This document shows positions 9,678-17,585 of a DNA stretch of 54,223 bases, in pieces. This DNA is from Armatimonadota bacterium (lineage in GTDB: Bacteria; Armatimonadota; Fimbriimonadia; Fimbriimonadales; GBS-DC), in contig JABWCR010000021.1 in the NCBI GenBank assembly GCA_013359125.1, forward strand, positions 1 to 54,223, given 5' to 3'. A program made the position numbers and the translations under genes. The notes under the pieces are model-generated. The model worked only from the letters and a program-made list of their open reading frames with translations, was not told the DNA's origin and searched no databases. Each line of letters starts with the position of its first letter. Position 1 is the stretch's first letter.

Positions 9678-10628
9678 TTAGACGCTTGGCTTCCTGCCGT
9701 CCCACAGTTGCATCAGCTCGACAAACGGGTCGCGCTGCTTGGTTAGGACTTGCTCGATCGCGCTTGGCTCGAAGAGTTCCTTTAGCGCGGTCTTCGCTTG
9801 GCTTTCCATGGCTTCGACGGCGAGAGCGCGGAGTTCCCATTCTAACTGCTCCTTGCGACGCTCGGTGAGGCCGTCGTTGCTCAGGGCTTCCTGTCGCTCT
9901 TGAATAAAGCCGAACAGGTCGTCTAGACCGTCGCCCGTAAGGCCGTTGGTCAGCACGATGGGAGGGATCCATTCCATCGATCGACCGCCCAACTCCAAAG
10001 CGGAGCGCAGATCGGTTTTCATGCGTTGGGCGCCCTCTCGGTCGGCCTTGTTGATGACGTAGATGTCGGCGATTTCGATGATGCCAGCCTTCATCGCTTG
10101 GATAACGTCGCCTGCCTCGGGCACCAGCGTTAGAGCGACCACATCGGCCACGTAGCGGACATCGACTTGAAGCTGTCCGGAGCCGACCGTTTCGATGACG
10201 ATGGCGTCGAAACCGGCGGCCTCTAGCACGCGGATGGCGCCGGCCACGCCGCGAGACAGACCGCCCAGGCTGCCTCGACTGGCCATGCTGCGGACATAGA
10301 CGCCTTCTAGCTCCGTCGCTGCTTGCATTCGGATTCGATCGCCCAAGATGGCGCCGCCGCTAAAGGGGCTGGTGGGATCGACGGCAAGCGCGGCGGGTTT
10401 GCGGCCCGCGGCTTGGAGTTTTGAGAGCAAGTGGGTGGTGAGGGTGCTCTTCCCCGCTCCGGGGGCTCCGGTGATGCCGATCTTGAACGCGCCGCCCGAA
10501 TAGGGGAAAAGTCGGTGGAGGAGTTCGAGCCTTGCGCGGCCGGGGGTTTCGGCCAGACTGATGGCGCGGGCGATGGCGCGGATTTCTCGTTTGGCAAGGC
10601 GCGGGATGAGGGCGTCCAGGTCCTGCAT
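9678..10628 (-). CDS. meaB: Methylmalonyl-CoA mutase-associated GTPase MeaB (ArgK family)
   Basis: 316 residues from the chosen ATG, which gives the family-typical start MQDLDALIPRLAKREIRAIA. An in-frame ATG at 10673 is possible but leaves almost no leader. G-domain motifs: Walker A GAPGAGKST, switch region with VDPTSPFSGGAILGDR, ETVGSGQ (usually ETVGVGQ) and the base-specificity NKAD. MeaB protects and reloads the B12-dependent methylmalonyl-CoA mutase. No mutase gene is in the window, though a carboxylase beta subunit lies at 41430. A TATCCT (complement of 10640-10645) is 11 bases upstream. First gene of a four-gene operon. Confidence 0.93.
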   Translation of the reverse strand: MQDLDALIPRLAKREIRAIARAISLAETPGRARLELLHRLFPYSGGAFKIGITGAPGAGKSTLTTHLLSKLQAAGRKPAALAVDPTSPFSGGAILGDRIRMQAATELEGVYVRSMASRGSLGGLSRGVAGAIRVLEAAGFDAIVIETVGSGQLQVDVRYVADVVALTLVPEAGDVIQAMKAGIIEIADIYVINKADREGAQRMKTDLRSALELGGRSMEWIPPIVLTNGLTGDGLDDLFGFIQERQEALSNDGLTERRKEQLEWELRALAVEAMESQAKTALKELFEPSAIEQVLTKQRDPFVELMQLWDGRKPSV

Positions 10629-10662
10629 GACTCGCCGCAAGGATACCCGAGGGTCGCAAAGG

Positions 10663-10668
10663 TATAAT
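10663..10668 (+). promoter_or_regulatory. Putative -10 (TATAAT) of the ARC-type ATPase gene
   Basis: A perfect TATAAT lies 20 bases before the ATG at 10689, predicting a leader of roughly 14 bases. It also lies inside the upstream region of the divergent meaB, so the two promoters are intermingled. No consensus -35 is seen. Confidence 0.5.
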
Positions 10669-10688
10669 CGCATAGAGGGAACGACGGG

Positions 10689-12335
10689 ATGCCGAAAGAG
10701 AAAGACGACCTGCCATTCGAGGACGAATCGCAAGACGCCGTCGAATTGACGGAAGACGCTCTGCGCCAAGCCGCGCCCGAAGACAAAAACCTTCGCAAGA
10801 CCCTCTTTGCGCTCCGCCGACAGCTCGAGCGCGATCAGCGCGAACTGAAAGAAGCGCGAGAAGTTACTCGAGAATACGAGGAAATCTATCAGAAACTCAC
10901 TTCGCCGTCCAACCGCATCGGCGTCTTTCTCAGTTGGACAGACGAGAAACTTGCTATCATCGCGGTCGGCGATTCGGAGTTTTTGGCCAGCGTCGATCCT
11001 AAAATCGACCCTGACGCGCTAAAGACCGGCGACCGCGTGAAGGTGAACGAGGCCTATGCCGTCATCGGGAGTCTGGGCCCGCACCCCGGCGGCGCCGTGG
11101 TCAAGGTAACCGAAGCCTTAGAGGACGGTCGTTTGCGCGTGGCCAGCGATCCGACGGGCGCCGCGGGCCGTCTGGCTTTCCGTTCGGGCGCTTTGGAAGC
11201 CGTCAAAATCGAACCGGGCGACGAGGTGCGCATCGAGCCCAACGGGCGCGTGGCGGTCGAGCACATCCCCAGACAGGGCGCGCGAGATTACTATTTTGAG
11301 GAGATTCCGGCTCTGACCTGGGATCAGGTCGGCGGACAGGACGAGGCGATCCAACTGATCAAAGACACTATCGAACTGCCGATGTTACACGCCGACCTGT
11401 ACAAGAAGTTCGACATGCAGCCCGTGCGCGGCATTCTGCTCTACGGTCCGCCCGGTTGCGGCAAGACACTGATCGGCAAGGCGACCGCCTACAACCTGAC
11501 CCAGCAGTACCGAGAGCGCACCGGCCAAGACGTGAAAGAGTACTTTATGTATATCAATGGCCCCAAAATCTTAAACATGTGGCTGGGCGAGACGGAGCGC
11601 ATGGTGCGCGAAATCTTTAGCATCGCCCGCGACCGAGCCAAAGAGGGCTTCCTCGTTTTCATCTTTATCGACGAGGCCGAATCGATCCTGCGCACGCGAA
11701 GTTCGGGCCGATGGCTCAACATCTCTAACACGGTCGTCCCCCAATTTTGTGCCGAGATGGACGGCTTGGTATCGCTGGAAAACACCGTGGTGATGCTGAC
11801 CTCCAACCGTCCCGACTATATCGATCCGGCCATCTTGCGACCCGGACGCATCGATCGCAAAGTGAAGATCAAGCGGCCTGACAAAGCCGCCGCGCGAGAC
11901 ATCTTCGGCATCTATCTGACACCCGCGCTGCCCTTGGAAAAAGGCGCCGGCCGAGAGGAACTCTTGGACGTTGCGACCGACTTTTTGTGGCGAAAGAGCG
12001 CCGAAACCGAATTTGTGCAGGTCTATCTGCGCAACGGCGGCATCGAGACGCTCCATTGGAAGGACCTGGCCAGCGGCGCGCTGATCAAGTCGGTGGTCGA
12101 TCGGGCGAAGGAACTGGCCATCCACCGCGCCATCGACGACCCGCAGGGCGAGCACGGTCTCTCGGCGGACGACCTGCGCGAGGCGGTGCGGCTGGAGTAT
12201 CGAGAGAACGAAATCTTCCCTAAATCGGACGTGATGGAGGATTGGCTGAAGTTGCTGGACTACGAGCCAGAGGCCGTGGCCAGCGTTCGCCCCATCCGCC
12301 CCTCCGCCACCCCTAAGGCGAGGAATATTGTATAG
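10689..12335 (+). CDS. arc: ARC/Mpa-type proteasomal AAA+ ATPase
   Basis: 548 residues with ARC/Mpa architecture: a charged N-terminal coiled coil (about 33-75), two small beta-barrel OB-like domains (about 76-200), then one AAA+ module with Walker A GPPGCGKT (about 252-260), Walker B VFIFIDEAES (about 325-334), and the second region of homology ending LRPGRIDRK. Actinobacterial relatives unfold pupylated proteins and dock on the 20S proteasome through a C-terminal GQYL-like tail. Here the protein ends KARNIV, with no tyrosine. No pup, dop, pafA or prcAB is in the window. Family certain; coupling to a proteasome uncertain. Confidence 0.9.
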   Translation: MPKEKDDLPFEDESQDAVELTEDALRQAAPEDKNLRKTLFALRRQLERDQRELKEAREVTREYEEIYQKLTSPSNRIGVFLSWTDEKLAIIAVGDSEFLASVDPKIDPDALKTGDRVKVNEAYAVIGSLGPHPGGAVVKVTEALEDGRLRVASDPTGAAGRLAFRSGALEAVKIEPGDEVRIEPNGRVAVEHIPRQGARDYYFEEIPALTWDQVGGQDEAIQLIKDTIELPMLHADLYKKFDMQPVRGILLYGPPGCGKTLIGKATAYNLTQQYRERTGQDVKEYFMYINGPKILNMWLGETERMVREIFSIARDRAKEGFLVFIFIDEAESILRTRSSGRWLNISNTVVPQFCAEMDGLVSLENTVVMLTSNRPDYIDPAILRPGRIDRKVKIKRPDKAAARDIFGIYLTPALPLEKGAGREELLDVATDFLWRKSAETEFVQVYLRNGGIETLHWKDLASGALIKSVVDRAKELAIHRAIDDPQGEHGLSADDLREAVRLEYRENEIFPKSDVMEDWLKLLDYEPEAVASVRPIRPSATPKARNIV

Positions 12336-12372
12336 CGCTCCGTTAGGGTATCCTTAGCGTTCGGAGCCACGG

Positions 12373-13338
12373 ATGCGCCAGCCGACTTTCCCCATTGTTG
12401 ATGAGATTTCGCCTTCTATTCAGGATTTTGGGCAGGATGTGGCGGAAGGGCTATCCAGCACGCCGAAGCGACTGTCCAGCCGACACTTTTACGATGCGCA
12501 CGGCTCTGCCCTGTTCGAACAGATTACGCGGTTGCCCGAGTATTACCTGACGCGCACCGAGCAGGCCATCTTTGACCGGCATGCCGCCGATATTGCCCGT
12601 GCCGGCGGCGAGACGGCCACGCTGATCGAGTTTGGCAGCGGAAGTTCGGCCAAAACGCGAACCTTGTTGCGGACCGTTCGACCCGAAGTTTATTGCCCGA
12701 TCGACATTTCGGCCGAGTTTCTTCGGCTGACGGCCGAGGCGCTGACGTCCGAGCTTGATTGGCTGAGCGTGCGGGCGCTGGCTGCCGAATACAACGACGC
12801 GATGAGCCTATTGCGCGACTTTCCGGCGCCTAGGTTGATCGTGTTTATGGGCAGCAACATCGGCAATTTTACCGAGATGGAGGCGATCGATTTTTTGGGT
12901 CGGATTGCCGCGAACATGGACTCGGACGACCGGTTGCTGATCGGATTTGATCGGTTGAAGGAGCGCGAGACAATCCGGGCGGCCTACAACGATTCGCAAG
13001 GGATCACGGCGGCGTTCAACAAGAATCTGTTAGCGAGGATCAATCGCGAACTGGGCGGGACGTTTATGCTGGACGAGTTCGATCACCAGGCGCCGTGGTT
13101 GGAAGAAGAGAGCCGCATAGAGATGCGATTGATAAGCCGCCGAAACCAGACCGCGCTCGCAGCGGCGCTGGGCATGGAGTTTAGCTTTGTCGAGGGCGAG
13201 ACGATTTTGACCGAAGTGAGCCATAAGTACAGCGATGAGGCCATCGAGCGCATCCTGAGCGCCGCCGGCCTCATCGAGACCGATCGGTGGAGCGATGAAA
13301 GGGCGTGGTTTACCGATGCGATGGCGAGGCCGAAATGA
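12373..13338 (+). CDS. egtD: L-histidine N(alpha)-methyltransferase EgtD
   Basis: 321 residues, the normal length of EgtD, which trimethylates histidine to hercynine using SAM in the first step of ergothioneine synthesis. Family marks: SSRHFYDAHGSALFEQITRLPEYY near the start, the SAM loop FGSGSSAKTRTLL, CPIDISAEFL, and FMGSNIGNF. A TATCCT at 12349-12354 could be its -10, giving a leader of about 12 bases. Its stop overlaps the egtB start (ATGA), so egtD, egtB and the ABC ATPase form one coupled operon. It starts 37 bases after the ARC-type ATPase gene. Confidence 0.96.
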   Translation: MRQPTFPIVDEISPSIQDFGQDVAEGLSSTPKRLSSRHFYDAHGSALFEQITRLPEYYLTRTEQAIFDRHAADIARAGGETATLIEFGSGSSAKTRTLLRTVRPEVYCPIDISAEFLRLTAEALTSELDWLSVRALAAEYNDAMSLLRDFPAPRLIVFMGSNIGNFTEMEAIDFLGRIAANMDSDDRLLIGFDRLKERETIRAAYNDSQGITAAFNKNLLARINRELGGTFMLDEFDHQAPWLEEESRIEMRLISRRNQTALAAALGMEFSFVEGETILTEVSHKYSDEAIERILSAAGLIETDRWSDERAWFTDAMARPK

Positions 13339-14444
13339 AAGAGCGGATCGCCGAACGCATGGCGATCGCTCGCAAGCGGACGCTTGATCTTTTGGATCTT
13401 GTGCCGGATGAGTTTCTTCGTCAGCGCGTGCACGACTTCTATAGCCCGGTCGGTTGGCATTTTGGGCATATAGGCATGACCGAGGAGCATTGGACGGTGG
13501 TTCGTGCGATGGGTCAGGCGCCTATGGACGAAGCGCTTTCTTTCAGATTCGCCAACCTTCCCGAGAACCCAAAGGACGACCGAACCCAAATTCCCGATCG
13601 TGCGGCGATTGTCGAGTATCTGCGCCAGACGCGGGAGCGCAGCCTAAGCCTGTTAGCCGATGCGCGGCTGGACGATGCACAGCCACTGTTGCGCGACGGA
13701 TATGCCTGGGAGTTTGCTCTTCAGCACGAGATGCAGCATCAGGAAAGCATCTTAGAGCTTCTCTGTCTGATCCATCAGGCGATTGGGGCACCGTGCAGCG
13801 AGCCGGGTATGGAGTGGCGATCGGGCGTCGAGCATTCTTGGATCACTGTGCCGGAAGGGGAGACGGAGTTCGGCTCGCGCGATTCGTTTGCGTACGACAA
13901 CGAGCGGCCTGCGTTCGTTGCCCGGATTGACGAGTTTCAGATTTCGCGGTTGCCCGTTACGAACTACGACTGGACTCTGTTTATGGCGGACAGCGGACAT
14001 CGGCGTCCTGAATACTGGCTCGATGGGGACGGTTGGTTCGCCTATTCGCCTTCCGGCCCGCGGCCTTTGCATCCCGACGAACCTGTTATGGGCATTTCTT
14101 GGTACGATGCGGAGGCCTATGCTCGTTGGGCCAGCGCGCGATTGCCAACAGAGTTTGAGTGGGAGCGAGCGGCGCACGGGGCTGACAACGAGCCCGCGTC
14201 TGCGTTTGGGCTGTTAGAAGGAGCGGGCGGCGCATGGGAATGGACATCGTCCAAGTTTCTGCCTTATGAAGGCTTCGTGGCCTATCCTTACGACGGCTAT
14301 TCGAAGGAGCATATGGACGGTTCGTGCTATGTGTGTCGGGGCGGATCGTGGGCGACCGCAAGGCCGATTTTGCGATGCAGTTTTCGCAACTGGTACGTGC
14401 CGACCTATCGCCAGGGCTTTTTGGGCTTGAGGCTTGCGCGATGA
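13335..14444 (+). CDS. egtB: Ergothioneine sulfoxide synthase EgtB (hercynine oxygenase)
   Basis: 369 residues with a DinB-like N-terminal domain and a C-terminal formylglycine-enzyme (SUMF1/FGE) domain, as in EgtB, the non-haem iron enzyme joining a thiol to hercynine. The three-histidine iron site is visible: H42 in GWHFGHIG and H131/H135 in LQHEMQHQE. The FGE part includes PVTNYDW, PVMGISWYDAEAYARWA and the terminal CRGGSW...FRNWY. No egtA or egtC lies nearby, so a shorter pathway using free cysteine is plausible, but the thiol donor cannot be read from sequence. Coupled to egtD upstream and the ABC gene downstream by 4-base overlaps. Confidence 0.94.
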   Translation: MKERIAERMAIARKRTLDLLDLVPDEFLRQRVHDFYSPVGWHFGHIGMTEEHWTVVRAMGQAPMDEALSFRFANLPENPKDDRTQIPDRAAIVEYLRQTRERSLSLLADARLDDAQPLLRDGYAWEFALQHEMQHQESILELLCLIHQAIGAPCSEPGMEWRSGVEHSWITVPEGETEFGSRDSFAYDNERPAFVARIDEFQISRLPVTNYDWTLFMADSGHRRPEYWLDGDGWFAYSPSGPRPLHPDEPVMGISWYDAEAYARWASARLPTEFEWERAAHGADNEPASAFGLLEGAGGAWEWTSSKFLPYEGFVAYPYDGYSKEHMDGSCYVCRGGSWATARPILRCSFRNWYVPTYRQGFLGLRLAR

Positions 14445-15175
14445 TCGAGTTTGATGGCGTCTCGAAGCGATATGGCGAAGCGGTTGCGCTGTATTCCACT
14501 ACGTTGAGCGCGCGGGCTGGCGGATGCACGGCGCTGATCGGCCCCAGCGGTTGCGGCAAGTCGACGTTGCTGCGGCTGGCCATCGGCCTGATCTATCCCG
14601 ATACGGGCGAAACGCGGGTGATGGGCACGGTCGTTTCGCCGGAGACCGCGCTGCAGTTGCGCCACAAAATGGGCTACGTGATTCAGGACGGCGGGCTGTT
14701 TCCGCATTTGACCGCCGAACAGAACGCGGCGATCTTTGCCCGTCGGCAACCGAGGCTGCGAGACGGGTGGCGCAAGCGATTGACCGAACTGTGCGAACTG
14801 ACGCGCTTTCCTGCCGACCTGTTGCCGCGCTATCCGACCGAACTTTCTGGCGGTCAGAGACAGCGGGTGAGCCTGATGCGCGCGCTGATGCACGACCCCG
14901 ATGTGCTCTTGCTGGACGAACCATTGGGCGCGCTAGACCCGATGGTGAGGGTTGCGCTTCAGCAAGACCTTAAGCAGATTTTTGCGGCATTGGGCAAGAC
15001 GACATTGATGGTAACGCACGACTTGGCCGAGGCGGCCTACCTGGCCGATGAGATCGTGCTGATGCGGGAGGGCCGTGTGATTCAGCAAGGGGCATTCTCG
15101 GTTTTGGCCGCTAATCCCGCATCGCCTTTCGTATCGGAGTTCATCGCGGCTCAGAGAAGTCTGGTTGAATTGTAG
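14441..15175 (+). CDS. OpuCA/EgtV-like ABC transporter ATP-binding protein
   Basis: 244 residues, starting MIEFDGVSKRYGEAVAL at an ATG overlapping the egtB stop. Motifs: Walker A GPSGCGKST, Q-loop inside GYVIQDGGLFPHLTAEQNA (this phrase is typical of the osmoprotectant OpuCA/ProV group), signature LSGGQRQR, Walker B VLLLDEPLGALDP and H-loop VTHD. No CBS domains follow, unlike many OpuCA proteins. EgtV, the ATPase of known ergothioneine importers, belongs to the same group, so a role in moving ergothioneine or a precursor betaine (hercynine) is a reasonable inference. No permease or binding-protein gene accompanies it. Confidence 0.88.
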   Translation: MIEFDGVSKRYGEAVALYSTTLSARAGGCTALIGPSGCGKSTLLRLAIGLIYPDTGETRVMGTVVSPETALQLRHKMGYVIQDGGLFPHLTAEQNAAIFARRQPRLRDGWRKRLTELCELTRFPADLLPRYPTELSGGQRQRVSLMRALMHDPDVLLLDEPLGALDPMVRVALQQDLKQIFAALGKTTLMVTHDLAEAAYLADEIVLMREGRVIQQGAFSVLAANPASPFVSEFIAAQRSLVEL

Positions 15176-15374
15176 AGGTTTTTCGCAGCCAGGAATCCCT
15201 CAAACCCTGCGGAATAGAAGCTGCGCGCCGCCAAGAAGCGATATGCCAGGCTACATTCAGACCGAAGAAGGCGCGACCGTTGGTCCCGCCGAGGTTAGGC
15301 GGAGGCGGACAGGCTGGCTTCACCGGATTATACAATCTGTCCAATGATTGTTCGACGGGAGGGAGCGTCGGCGC
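15176..15374. other. Intergenic region between the egt operon and the glyoxalase-like gene
   Basis: No gene and no clear terminator are seen. A TACAAT at 15331-15336 is a -10 candidate for the following gene. An ATG lies 7 bases beyond it (15344), but that frame does not give a recognisable protein. Confidence 0.5.
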
Positions 15375-15779
15375 ATGAGAGCAGCGGCTCACCTGATTCT
15401 ATATGTAGCCGACCAACGGCGGAGCGCGGAGTTCTATGCCGCAGTCTTGGACTGCCATCCGCGGCTCGACGTGCCGGGGATGACCGAATTCGACCTGCCG
15501 GGCGGAGCCGTCCTTGGGCTGATGCCGATCGCGGGGATTCGGCGGCTGCTCGGAGACAGCCTGCCCGACCCGGCCTTGGCGAGCGGCGTGCCGCGGGCCG
15601 AACTGTACCTGTTTCACCCGGCGGCCGAGGCATACCACGCGCGGGCGTTGGAGGCCGGGGCGCGAGAACTGAGCCCGATGCTGGCACGGGACTGGGGGGA
15701 CGCGGCCGCATACAGCCTGGACCCTGACGGCCACGTGCTGGCGTTCGCCCGTGCCTTGGCGCCCGCGCAGGATTTCTGA
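15375..15779 (+). CDS. VOC-superfamily (glyoxalase/bleomycin-resistance-like) protein
   Basis: 134 residues with the paired beta-alpha-beta-beta-beta units of the vicinal oxygen chelate fold. HLILYVADQRRSAEFYAAVL opens the first module. ELYLFHPAAEAYHARALEAGA and DPDGHVLAFA fit the second; the latter is the usual end motif with a metal-ligand position. The enzymatic role is unknown. The start ATG 15375 follows a GGGAGGG stretch; an upstream in-frame TTG at 15348 is less likely. By hand count 15421-15780 holds 256 G+C in 360 bases (71%), well above sampled neighbours (53-65%), suggesting recent acquisition. Its stop overlaps the next mini-gene (TGATG). Confidence 0.85.
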   Translation: MRAAAHLILYVADQRRSAEFYAAVLDCHPRLDVPGMTEFDLPGGAVLGLMPIAGIRRLLGDSLPDPALASGVPRAELYLFHPAAEAYHARALEAGARELSPMLARDWGDAAAYSLDPDGHVLAFARALAPAQDF

Positions 15780-15868
15780 TGAGGCCGGTCTTTATGATTC
15801 GCGAGTTCTTCGCCATGACCCCGGGCGCCAAGAGGCGCAGCCACAAGAACGGCCGATGCGGGCATTAG
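15779..15868 (+). CDS. 29-residue basic mini-protein, coupled to the VOC gene
   Basis: The ATG at 15779 shares a base with the VOC gene's TGA (TGATG), a classic re-initiation arrangement, and the frame runs 29 codons to TAG. The product begins MRPVFMIREFFAM and ends KNGRCGH, rich in Arg/Lys with a single Cys and two His. It overlaps the convergent HAD gene's stop by 4 bases. No family is recognised. It shares the high GC of the VOC gene, so both may have arrived together. It could be an unexpressed tail. Confidence 0.35.
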   Translation: MRPVFMIREFFAMTPGAKRRSHKNGRCGH

Positions 15869-16620
15869 TCAAATTGTAGAAGTTTTTGCAAGCGATCTAT
15901 GACATAGGTTGGATGGGGGTCCAGGCCTAGTCCGTTGCTGACGCCCGTCAAGACCAGCGCCGAATCGCAGCCTAATCGATAGGCCAACTCGATGTCGGTA
16001 TCCATTCGGTCCCCAACGACCAGGCAGTCATGCGGACTCCAATCGGCCCGGTCGATCAGCGACTGCACGATTCGAGTTTCGGGTTTCCCCATACCTATAG
16101 GCGATTGGCCCGAGGCTGCGGCAACCGCCGCGACGAGCGATCCGGCTCCGGGCTGGATGCGACCTCCGTCAGCAGGATAGGTGGAATCGAGATTGGTGGC
16201 GATGAAACGAGCGCCCTTGCGGATGGCGCTCTGAGCGGCGTCCAACTTATCGTACGTGAAGTCTCGATCGATGCCGACGACCACAAAGTCGCTATCCTCG
16301 CCGATCCTAATCCCTGCCTGTTCCAGTTCTGCGATAAGACCTGGGCTGCCAACGACGTAGGCCGTAGCGTTCGGCATCTCGTTCGCGATCCAGGTCGCGG
16401 TGGCCGACGCTGAAGTGTAGAACTGAGACGGCTCGCATTCAAACCCCATTGTTCTTAGTTTCCGAGCATATTCCGTCCGTGTCAGAGAAGAGTTGTTCGT
16501 TACGAACACGATGTCCGCGTCGCGCAGGGCATTTAGAGTCTCGATGGCGCCGGATATCGGTTCAGATCCGCGGTAGACGACGCCGTCCAGATCGAACAGG
16601 TAGGTGGAATAGCGGCGCAT
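15865..16620 (-). CDS. HAD-superfamily IIA phosphatase (NagD/phosphoglycolate phosphatase-like)
   Basis: 251 residues starting MRRYSTYLFDLDGVVYRG, with the nucleophile and acid/base aspartates D10 and D12. Motif II is VFVTNNSS. A large C2 cap lies between, and motif III/IV is MGKPETRI...CLVVGDRMDTDIELAYRLG. This is the HAD-IIA layout of NagD, 4-nitrophenylphosphatase and phosphoglycolate phosphatase; the substrate cannot be specified. The ATG shares a base with the stop of the polyprenyl synthase gene (TGATG). Last gene of the menG operon. Confidence 0.92.
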   Translation of the reverse strand: MRRYSTYLFDLDGVVYRGSEPISGAIETLNALRDADIVFVTNNSSLTRTEYARKLRTMGFECEPSQFYTSASATATWIANEMPNATAYVVGSPGLIAELEQAGIRIGEDSDFVVVGIDRDFTYDKLDAAQSAIRKGARFIATNLDSTYPADGGRIQPGAGSLVAAVAAASGQSPIGMGKPETRIVQSLIDRADWSPHDCLVVGDRMDTDIELAYRLGCDSALVLTGVSNGLGLDPHPTYVIDRLQKLLQFD

Positions 16621-17585
16621 CAGTGGTTTCGCGCCGCTACAAAGTCGGCCGCTGCCAGCAATGCGAGCAACGCATCCGATTCGGGCAGGCGTTGCAAAGC
16701 TTGTTTCGCACGCTCGGCATGTTCGGTCGCGCAATCTCGGACATAGGCCAAACTGCCCGCTGCCGACATCTTGTCCACCATCGAATCCCAATCTGAGGGG
16801 AGCTGGCCTGTGCCGAAAGCCGACCGCCAGCGCCCAGCCTCGGGGTCGTGATGAATCCAGTGAATCAGAGGCAGCGTTGCCGAGCCGTCTTTGAAATCTG
16901 TGCCCAGCGCCTTGCCGGTTTCGGCCTGGGCGCCCTGATAGTCCAACAGGTCGTCCGCCATCTGAAACGCCATGCCAAGGTGATAGCCGTAGTCGGCCAG
17001 CGCGTCTGAATAATTGCCTGCCAACAGCCCGCCGGCGCGAGCGCAGCCCGAAAGAAAGGCCGCCGTCTTGCGTTCGATGACTTGATAGTAGCGGCTCTCG
17101 GGCACGTCCCATTGGCCTCGAAGAAAAACTTGATCGACCTCGCCCTCGCTCATCTGGCAGGTTACGTTGGCCACGCAGCGGATGATCGCTAGATCGCCGT
17201 CTTCCGCCAGAATTCGCATGGCGCGGGATAGCATAAAGTCGCCCGACAACACGGTGGCCGCGTTGCCAAAAGCAACGCCGGCTGTGGGAGAGCCGCGCCG
17301 AGTTTCGGTGCCATCCACCACGTCGTCGTGCACAAGGGTCGCCATATGCACCAACTCCATGGCCGAGGCGATGGCGACCGCGCGTTCGACTTCTCGCCCG
17401 CCCGCCGCTCGGTGAGCCATCAAAGTCAGCGCGGGCCGCAGTCTCTTGCCGCCCGAATGGAGCACATGGCCCCCCAGATCGGCCAAGCGACGGACTGGGG
17501 ATTGCAGTTGACTTTGGATGTAGTCCTCGACTAATCGAAGCTCGTCTTCTACCAGCGCCAAAGGATGGGCGGCAGTGGCGCTCAC
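16620..17585 (-). CDS. Polyprenyl (heptaprenyl/octaprenyl-type) diphosphate synthase
   Basis: 321 residues of the trans-prenyltransferase fold. First aspartate-rich motif LVHDDVVDGTETRRG, second MADDLLDYQG, and the GGKRLRP substrate loop near the start. It makes the all-trans side chain of quinones. Its position directly after menG implies menaquinone tail synthesis. The start is GTG 17585, overlapping the menG stop as GTGA; the longer open frame is shadow. Product chain length cannot be read reliably by eye. Confidence 0.93.
   Translation of the reverse strand: MSATAAHPLALVEDELRLVEDYIQSQLQSPVRRLADLGGHVLHSGGKRLRPALTLMAHRAAGGREVERAVAIASAMELVHMATLVHDDVVDGTETRRGSPTAGVAFGNAATVLSGDFMLSRAMRILAEDGDLAIIRCVANVTCQMSEGEVDQVFLRGQWDVPESRYYQVIERKTAAFLSGCARAGGLLAGNYSDALADYGYHLGMAFQMADDLLDYQGAQAETGKALGTDFKDGSATLPLIHWIHHDPEAGRWRSAFGTGQLPSDWDSMVDKMSAAGSLAYVRDCATEHAERAKQALQRLPESDALLALLAAADFVAARNH

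Noticed and set aside
15344-15727. Leaderless-looking ATG with a 127-codon frame overlapping the VOC gene
   Set aside because: The protein is low-complexity Arg/Gly/Ala from the wrong frame of a GC-rich gene, while the other frame is a clear VOC domain.
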